Positions 22,159 through 27,417 of a stretch of 27,417 nucleotides of DNA are shown in pieces (the stretch's first letter is position 1; every line of letters begins with the position of its first letter). This stretch comes from Treponema sp. UBA4267 (GTDB taxonomy: Bacteria > Spirochaetota > Spirochaetia > Treponematales > Treponemataceae): positions 1 through 27,417 of the forward strand of contig DGWD01000028.1 of assembly GCA_002395155.1 (NCBI GenBank), in the 5' to 3' direction. The notes beneath the pieces were generated by a model. The model saw only the letters and a program-made list of their open reading frames with translations, did not search any database and had not been told where the DNA came from. A program made the position numbers and the translations under genes.

Positions 22159-24273
22159 TTGACAGATTTTACAAGAATCATCAGCATTACAGTTCTGGCT
22201 GTTTTATCTTTCTTTTGTTTTCAGACAGGCTTTTTTCTTTGCTCAGGACACAAATTAAAACAAAATGGTAGACGAACCTTAATCCTTGTTGAGCTGTTTA
22301 CAGGTTTCCTTTTGTTTTTTGATGCACTTGCTTATTTATATCGTGGAAATACCAGTCTGATAGGTTATTACATGGTCCGCATCAGTAATTGTTGTGTTTT
22401 TATCTGTAATTATTTTGTTGCCTTTTTATTTTGTTTTTATGCTTGTGAATTTATAAAAAGAGCTCGCTTAAAGTTTTCGATTCTTTTTCATCCAGCAGAC
22501 AGTATAAAAAATGGAATTCCTGCTCAGCTTTATGTTGTTTTGTTTTTATGCCTTGTAGGAATATGTCTTGTCATCATCAGTCAGTTTACAAATCTTTTCT
22601 ATTATTTTGATAAAAATAATATTTACCACCGAAATACATTTTATTTTGTTAGTGTTGTTTTAGGCCTTCTGCCTGGACTCATTACTTTTACAATGCTCCT
22701 GCAGAATAAAGAAAAAATGCCATTGAATGTTTTTGTGACCCTCGTCATCTACTTTATACTTCCAATTATTGGTGCATTGATGATTCTTATGGCGTATGGT
22801 TTTTCTTGGATAAACGTATCATTGGGATTGGGCTCTTTGCATCTTTTTTATTCTTCAATTAAGTTGATGGAGTTAGAGTTCTATTCAGAAGAAAAAACTA
22901 ACACAATCCTTAGTCCTATTTATAAAAAAGAAAATGCTGCTCCTGAATCAAAAAAACGAATTGTAAGAAATCATTTTTGGCAGGCACTTTCTATTAGTTT
23001 GGGTGGAATAATTGCGGTTCTTCTTATTATTTCGCTCACAGGTATTTCTTTACCAGATAAAACTTTGACTATTGAAAAACCATATACCGAAAATGATGCT
23101 TCAAAATCAGTTTGTGTAACTTTTATTCGTAATGCAGAAAAACACTGGGTTGATGAAGCTGATCCTGACAGAACAGGTGCTCAGTTTGACGGTATCATTT
23201 ATAACAATATGAGCAGTAGTATTATTACAGACTGGAAGTTTTCTATTGAGATTCCAGATAACTGTTCAGTAGATCCAGGTCCATGGAATGGAAGTTTTAC
23301 TCTTGCAGATGGTAAATTGATTGTTCAAAAGCCTCATAAGGAAGATAAAGAAAACATTCATGGTGAAGATTTCTACAAGATTACACCATTAAAAACTCTT
23401 GGTTTTGGATGTATCATGTATACTCCACATGACTATCAGACTCTTTCTCAAAAAATAACATTTACTTATTCAAGTGTTTTAAAACCTCTTTCAAATCCTT
23501 TGTTTGATGTAATTTTTGCTCTGCTTTTTATTGTTTTTATTATTTCAATAACAATTACTCTTTTTGAAGGAAAACTTATTCGTGTAGAAGAGGAAAACAA
23601 GAAACTTGAACGCACTGTTAAAGAACGTACACAAGAATTAGAAACCGAAAAAAATCGTTCTGAAAGTTTGCTTTTGAATATACTTCCAAAAGAAATAGCC
23701 AAGGAACTGTCTGCTAATCCAAACTGCACAATTGCTAAGGAATATCCAAATGTTACTGTTTTGTTTACAGATATTGTTGGATTTACAAAAATTAGTGGCG
23801 AGATGAGTGCGGAAGAAGTTGTTACCATGCTCAATAAAATGTTTTCTATGTTTGATGAACGTGCACAGCGGGAAGGAATTGAGAAAATCAAAACAATTGG
23901 AGATTCCTATATGGCAGCAGCAGGTCTTACTGCGGAAAGTGAGAATGATGGTGCTATCAGAATGATTCGGTTTGCTCTAGGCCTTCTGGAGGATGTAAAT
24001 ACTTTCAATGAAAATTCAAATATCAAACTTTTGATTAGACTTGGAATAAATTCTGGACCTCTTGTAGCGGGTGTTATTGGTAAAACAAAGTTCATCTACG
24101 ATATTTGGGGTGATACAGTAAATGTTGCAAGTCGTATGGAAAGTACTGGCTTCCCTATGAAAATTCATGTAACAGAAACTACTAAAGTTCAAACTGCAAG
24201 CCTTTTCGAATACAGCGAAAATACAGATATTGATGTAAAAGGAAAGGGAATGATGAAGACTTTCTTTTTATAA
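22159..24273 (+). CDS. Membrane adenylate cyclase with carbohydrate-binding-like sensor domain
   Basis: The protein has about 704 residues and probably makes cAMP in response to an outside signal. The N-terminal 240 residues form about seven membrane helices. After another helix (near 285) an outer domain of about 110 residues has NMSSSIITDWKFSIEIP, a PWNGSF turn and TLGFGCIMYTP, in the order of a family 2 carbohydrate-binding module. A further helix (near 465) and a coiled coil lead to the class III catalytic domain. It has metal aspartates in FTDIVGFT and IGDSY, adenine-specifying Lys (IKTIGD) and Asp (YDIWGD), and NVASRMES with the catalytic Asn and Arg. I chose TTG 22159 with GGAG nine bases upstream; GTG 22144 is possible. 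Another cyclase gene follows 32 bases on. Confidence 0.85.
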   Translation: MTDFTRIISITVLAVLSFFCFQTGFFLCSGHKLKQNGRRTLILVELFTGFLLFFDALAYLYRGNTSLIGYYMVRISNCCVFICNYFVAFLFCFYACEFIKRARLKFSILFHPADSIKNGIPAQLYVVLFLCLVGICLVIISQFTNLFYYFDKNNIYHRNTFYFVSVVLGLLPGLITFTMLLQNKEKMPLNVFVTLVIYFILPIIGALMILMAYGFSWINVSLGLGSLHLFYSSIKLMELEFYSEEKTNTILSPIYKKENAAPESKKRIVRNHFWQALSISLGGIIAVLLIISLTGISLPDKTLTIEKPYTENDASKSVCVTFIRNAEKHWVDEADPDRTGAQFDGIIYNNMSSSIITDWKFSIEIPDNCSVDPGPWNGSFTLADGKLIVQKPHKEDKENIHGEDFYKITPLKTLGFGCIMYTPHDYQTLSQKITFTYSSVLKPLSNPLFDVIFALLFIVFIISITITLFEGKLIRVEEENKKLERTVKERTQELETEKNRSESLLLNILPKEIAKELSANPNCTIAKEYPNVTVLFTDIVGFTKISGEMSAEEVVTMLNKMFSMFDERAQREGIEKIKTIGDSYMAAAGLTAESENDGAIRMIRFALGLLEDVNTFNENSNIKLLIRLGINSGPLVAGVIGKTKFIYDIWGDTVNVASRMESTGFPMKIHVTETTKVQTASLFEYSENTDIDVKGKGMMKTFFL

Positions 24274-24305
24274 TAGTAAAAAAATTGAGGGAGTAAAAAA
24301 AACAG

Positions 24306-26318
24306 ATGTTATACGCAATGACCCCAGCAGCAGTATTGATATTTAATTTCGTATTAAACTGGGAATTATTCAAGAATTATGGCCTTAAAGAAAAAAAACA
24401 GGACAAGAAGAACTTGATTCATGTTCGCTATAACTGGTTCTTGCTTACTGCGTGTTGCTATCTTATTGTGGATATGACATGGGGATTTTTGTACGACCAC
24501 AAGGATGTAACGGCTTATTTCCCATATATATATTATTTAACTGTATTTTATTTTATCTTCATGCTCCTAACCATGTTGACCTGGACTCGATATATGGTTG
24601 CATATGTTGGTAAAAATGGACGTGTCAGTAAAGTTCTGATTTATATTGTATGGTCATTGATTTTAGTTGGGTTTGTATGTCTGATACTCAATCGTTCTAA
24701 ACATTTAATGTTTTCTTATAATGATGCACATGAGTATATTGGAGAAGTCGGCAGAAACATTTCTTTTAATTTGCAAATTATTTTTTATATCGTAATCACT
24801 ATTTATGCGATGATTATTGCTTATAAAAGTACAGGCCGTCAGAGAGGTAGATATAAGGCAGTTGCTTTTACAAGTATTGATTTGGGATTATTTCTTACAT
24901 TCCAGATTAAATATGCCTTGTTTCCTTGTTATGCTATAGGACTTATGATTGGAATATGTCTGATTCATTCTTTTGTACAATCCAGTGAAAAAGAAGAGAA
25001 AAAGATACATGATAATATTGCATCTGCAATGGCGGAAGATTATGAAGCCATCTTTTACATTGATATAGAATCTGGCGAATATATGACTTTTTCTAAAACT
25101 CCAAAATATATGTCCATGAATGTGGAAAATTTAGGAAAAGACTTTTTTAAGGAAGCTCTGGAAGCTATTAAAAAATGTACTTATCCTGATGATTTGGAAT
25201 ATGCAAAGCAGTTTTATGATAGAGAAACAATGCTAAAAAATCTTGAAAACAGACTTTCCTTTTCATTTAAATACAGAGTAATTATTAATAACAAACCTCG
25301 CTTCTTCTTATTCACTGTAATGAAGTCTAAGAACGAACGATACATTATCTTCTATGAAAAAGATATAGAAGATGAACTTATAGCCGAGAAAAAACAGAAA
25401 GAAAAACAAAAGCAGACTATTACATTTGGTCAAATAGCTGAAAGTCTGGCATCTATTTATGACGTAATCTACTATATCAATATTGCTGATTCATCTTATA
25501 TATGCTACCAGGTTAATGAAAGTTTTGGGCAGCTTGAAGTCAACAAGTCTGGAGATGATTTTTACGGTGAGTCCCAAAAAAATATTCAAAAGGTTATTCA
25601 TGAGCAGGATCGGGAAAAACTTACTGAATTCGTTAATAAAGACAACATGATTTCCACAATGGATAATCACAAAGATTGCAGTATAACTTATAGAATGATT
25701 ATTTCTGGAAATCCTCAGTATACCAAAATGACAGTTCGAAAAAGTAGTGATGGAACTCATTTTATAATTGGTGTTGAAAATGTTGATGACGAAATCAAAA
25801 AGGAAAAACAGCATCTTAAAGAACTTAAAACAGAAAAAGAATTGGCAAGACGAGATGAACTTACCGGTGTAAAAAATAAGACTGCCTACAAAGAGCTTGA
25901 AGAGTCGGTTCAGGGAAATATAGATAATGATTTGGATTATTTGAACTTTGCCCTTGTTGTATGCGATTTAAACAATTTGAAAAAGATTAACGATAGTCAG
26001 GGACATAATGCAGGAGATGAGTATATACGTGCTTCATCACATCTTTTGTGTCACATTTTTGTTCATAGTCCTGTATTCAGAGTAGGTGGTGACGAATTTG
26101 TTGTCTTTTTACGTGGAAATGATTATTCGGCAAGGAATGAACTTATGGACCAATTACGTAAACAGGTTCTTGAAAATACAAAGAATGGTTCTGGAGTAAT
26201 TTTGGCTTCTGGAATGTCTGAGTACAATGCCGAAACCGACCGTTCTGTTTCGGAAATATTTGAAAGAGCAGACAAGGAAATGTACGAGGACAAAAAGAAG
26301 CTTAAATCCTTGAAATAG
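24306..26318 (+). CDS. Membrane diguanylate cyclase (GGDEF) with two tandem sensor domains
   Basis: The 670-residue protein should make c-di-GMP. About seven membrane helices fill residues 5-235. Two related cytoplasmic domains follow at about 245-370 and 385-505. Both start with a YxxIxYI(D/N)I strand pattern, contain a VxxxGxDF-like segment, and end with a YRxIIxxxP...FII/IIF strand set, so they look like PAS-type domains duplicated in tandem. The GGDEF domain (about 515-670) has RDELTGVKNK, DLNNLKKINDSQGHNAGDEY and the active motif GGDEF at 594-598. No RxxD inhibitory site is present five residues before it. A GAGGGAG ribosome binding site lies 12 bases before the ATG. It forms an operon with the adenylate cyclase. 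Confidence 0.88.
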   Translation: MLYAMTPAAVLIFNFVLNWELFKNYGLKEKKQDKKNLIHVRYNWFLLTACCYLIVDMTWGFLYDHKDVTAYFPYIYYLTVFYFIFMLLTMLTWTRYMVAYVGKNGRVSKVLIYIVWSLILVGFVCLILNRSKHLMFSYNDAHEYIGEVGRNISFNLQIIFYIVITIYAMIIAYKSTGRQRGRYKAVAFTSIDLGLFLTFQIKYALFPCYAIGLMIGICLIHSFVQSSEKEEKKIHDNIASAMAEDYEAIFYIDIESGEYMTFSKTPKYMSMNVENLGKDFFKEALEAIKKCTYPDDLEYAKQFYDRETMLKNLENRLSFSFKYRVIINNKPRFFLFTVMKSKNERYIIFYEKDIEDELIAEKKQKEKQKQTITFGQIAESLASIYDVIYYINIADSSYICYQVNESFGQLEVNKSGDDFYGESQKNIQKVIHEQDREKLTEFVNKDNMISTMDNHKDCSITYRMIISGNPQYTKMTVRKSSDGTHFIIGVENVDDEIKKEKQHLKELKTEKELARRDELTGVKNKTAYKELEESVQGNIDNDLDYLNFALVVCDLNNLKKINDSQGHNAGDEYIRASSHLLCHIFVHSPVFRVGGDEFVVFLRGNDYSARNELMDQLRKQVLENTKNGSGVILASGMSEYNAETDRSVSEIFERADKEMYEDKKKLKSLK

Positions 26319-26398
26319 CAGATTACAACTCCAAGAACAATGGTGGCCTAGTTGGGGTGGGGAAGGTCTTTGTGGACAAGTAGTTATGGGGAAATAGA

Positions 26399-26914
26399 AT
26401 GAATAAAAGTATATTACAAAACGGCGACCTGCTTTTTATGAGCGACCAATCAGATTTATCAAAAGCTATAATCGAAACAACCGAGAAATACAGTCACGTG
26501 GGAATCTACTTTGACGGCATGCTTTATCATGCTTCGCGAAAAAGGGGAGTAGCCAAACAGAAACTTGAAGAATATCTTGCAGAAGAAAAGGTTGAAGTTT
26601 TTGTTTATCGATATGCGGAGATAGAGGCGGAAACTGTAAAGGCGAGGGCAGAGCGGTATTTAGGCTGCCAATATAATCACAGCTTTTATCCTGACAACGG
26701 AAAATTTTACTGCTCTCAATACATTGCAGAAATCCTTCCGATTTTTGATGTTGTTCCAATGAAGTTTGGGGATGGTGAAAAAGGGATTTCTGATTATTGG
26801 AAGAAGTATTACGAGGAATTGGGTGTGCCAGTTCCTGTTGGTCAGCCGGGGACAAATCCGGGCCAGCTTGCAAAGTCGGAAAAACTTAAGTACATTGGGA
26901 AACTCTATTATTAA
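26399..26914 (+). CDS. YiiX/YebB-like permuted NlpC/P60 hydrolase
   Basis: The 171-residue protein has the order of a circularly permuted papain-fold enzyme: GDLLFMSD near the start, the histidine motif YSHVGIYFDGMLYHA (about 31-45), and the later cysteine motif GKFYCSQYIAEI (about 101-112). H33 and C105 are the likely catalytic pair. Relatives act on peptide, amide or lipid bonds, often in cell-envelope material. No signal peptide is visible, so it may act in the cytoplasm. The ATG has GGGGAAA eight bases upstream, and the 80 bases before it show no clear promoter. Confidence 0.8.
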   Translation: MNKSILQNGDLLFMSDQSDLSKAIIETTEKYSHVGIYFDGMLYHASRKRGVAKQKLEEYLAEEKVEVFVYRYAEIEAETVKARAERYLGCQYNHSFYPDNGKFYCSQYIAEILPIFDVVPMKFGDGEKGISDYWKKYYEELGVPVPVGQPGTNPGQLAKSEKLKYIGKLYY

Positions 26915-26925
26915 AGGAAATTAGA

Positions 26926-26991
26926 ATGAACGAACTTACACCAATTAAATTTGTAGTAATAAAAGCTGGTTATGGGGGTAATATTTGTTAA
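26926..26991 (+). CDS. Small ORF of 21 residues with a good ribosome binding site
   Basis: ATG at 26926 follows AAGGA with a seven-base gap and opens a frame reading MNELTPIKFVVIKAGYGGNIC before TAA. It begins 11 bases after the hydrolase gene, so it would be co-translated with it. The sequence matches no family I know. It may be a real small protein, the remnant of a truncated gene, or chance. Confidence 0.3.
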   Translation: MNELTPIKFVVIKAGYGGNIC

Positions 26992-27065
26992 AATGTAAAA
27001 ATATACCCCGATAACTTGCGAATAACGTGTGTTTTGCATATAATTATGTTGAAAATGAGGTGAAA

Positions 27066-27417
27066 ATGAAATATTACAAGCGCGAATCCTATTTGCAAAA
27101 GATACGTGGTTTTTACGATGAAGCAGAAATTATAAAGGTAATAACTGGAGTTCGTCGTTGCGGGAAGTCCAGTCTTATGCAAACTATTGCAGATGAAATT
27201 TCAGAAAAAGGAATCGCTGCAGAGAATATCATCTATCTTAATCTGGATAAACGTGGATATAGAAGTGTAAAAACTCCAGAACAACTTGAAAAACTTATTG
27301 ATGAAAACTCAAAGGCTTCAGGTTTAAAATATCTTTTTATTGATGAAGTTCAGAATGTTAAAGATTTTGAGGAAGTTCTAAACGAATTCCGTGATGACGG
27401 TGAGTTTTCAATTTTTA
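27066..27417 (+). CDS. AAA ATPase of the DUF4143 type, N-terminal part
   Basis: The frame opens at ATG 27066 with GAGG five bases upstream and is still open at the window edge, giving 117 residues. The Walker A motif GVRRCGKSSLM lies near residues 28-38. LKYLFIDEVQNVKDFEEVL near 88-106 carries the Walker B strand and the DEVQ sequence typical of AAA_14/DUF4143 proteins. Full-length relatives have about 400 residues with a C-terminal PD-(D/E)xK-like domain. Their role is poorly known. The C-terminal half is outside the window. Confidence 0.88.
   Translation, partial: MKYYKRESYLQKIRGFYDEAEIIKVITGVRRCGKSSLMQTIADEISEKGIAAENIIYLNLDKRGYRSVKTPEQLEKLIDENSKASGLKYLFIDEVQNVKDFEEVLNEFRDDGEFSIF

Overview
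The window comes from a low-GC bacterial chromosome. It is most likely a gut or rumen Treponema or another spirochaete. The inference rests on an integron whose integrase points the same way as its cassettes (the 'reverse' layout described for Treponema denticola), on low-GC coding, and on the mix of nitrogen-assimilation and signalling genes. There is no rRNA or tRNA in the window to settle the taxonomy.

Positions 1 to about 7650 hold the integron, all on the minus strand. Read from right to left it contains an IntI-type tyrosine recombinase with an extra N-terminal domain; a complete type III toxin-antitoxin locus (promoter, pseudoknot repeats, terminator, ToxN-family endoribonuclease); a core recombination site (attI or cassette junction); and then cassettes. 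Cassette 1 carries an EcoRII-type restriction-modification pair with its own promoter and a palindrome over the -10. Cassette 2 carries a single-chain restriction/N6-adenine methyltransferase. Cassette 3 is cut by the window edge. Cassettes 1 and 2 end in near-identical attC sites of 66-68 bp. These sites fold into imperfect hairpins with three extrahelical bases at matching places and show compensatory changes. Each cassette also begins with a small conserved hairpin. The array therefore carries defence genes, with an anti-phage-type toxin-antitoxin locus beside the integrase.

Positions 7650 to 19110 hold nitrogen assimilation on the plus strand. They encode an ammonium transporter fused to a PII signalling domain, then (after a prepilin-peptidase-like gene on the other strand and a flavin reductase) gltB-gltD-purF. 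The amtB-glnK and gltB genes both have long leaders made of repeated modules. Each module has a short hairpin with an A1/G4 hexaloop, and an intrinsic terminator overlaps its 3' side. Five copies are seen. The hexaloop pattern matches RNA targets of ANTAR-type antiterminators, so both transcription units are probably under one RNA-level nitrogen switch.

Positions 19158 to 27417 hold a CPA2-type cation/proton antiporter with a possibly leaderless mRNA, an SPFH protein, a GNAT-like acetyltransferase, a membrane adenylate cyclase with a carbohydrate-binding-like outer domain, a membrane diguanylate cyclase with two related sensor domains, a YiiX-like hydrolase, a 21-codon ORF, and the start of an AAA ATPase running off the edge.
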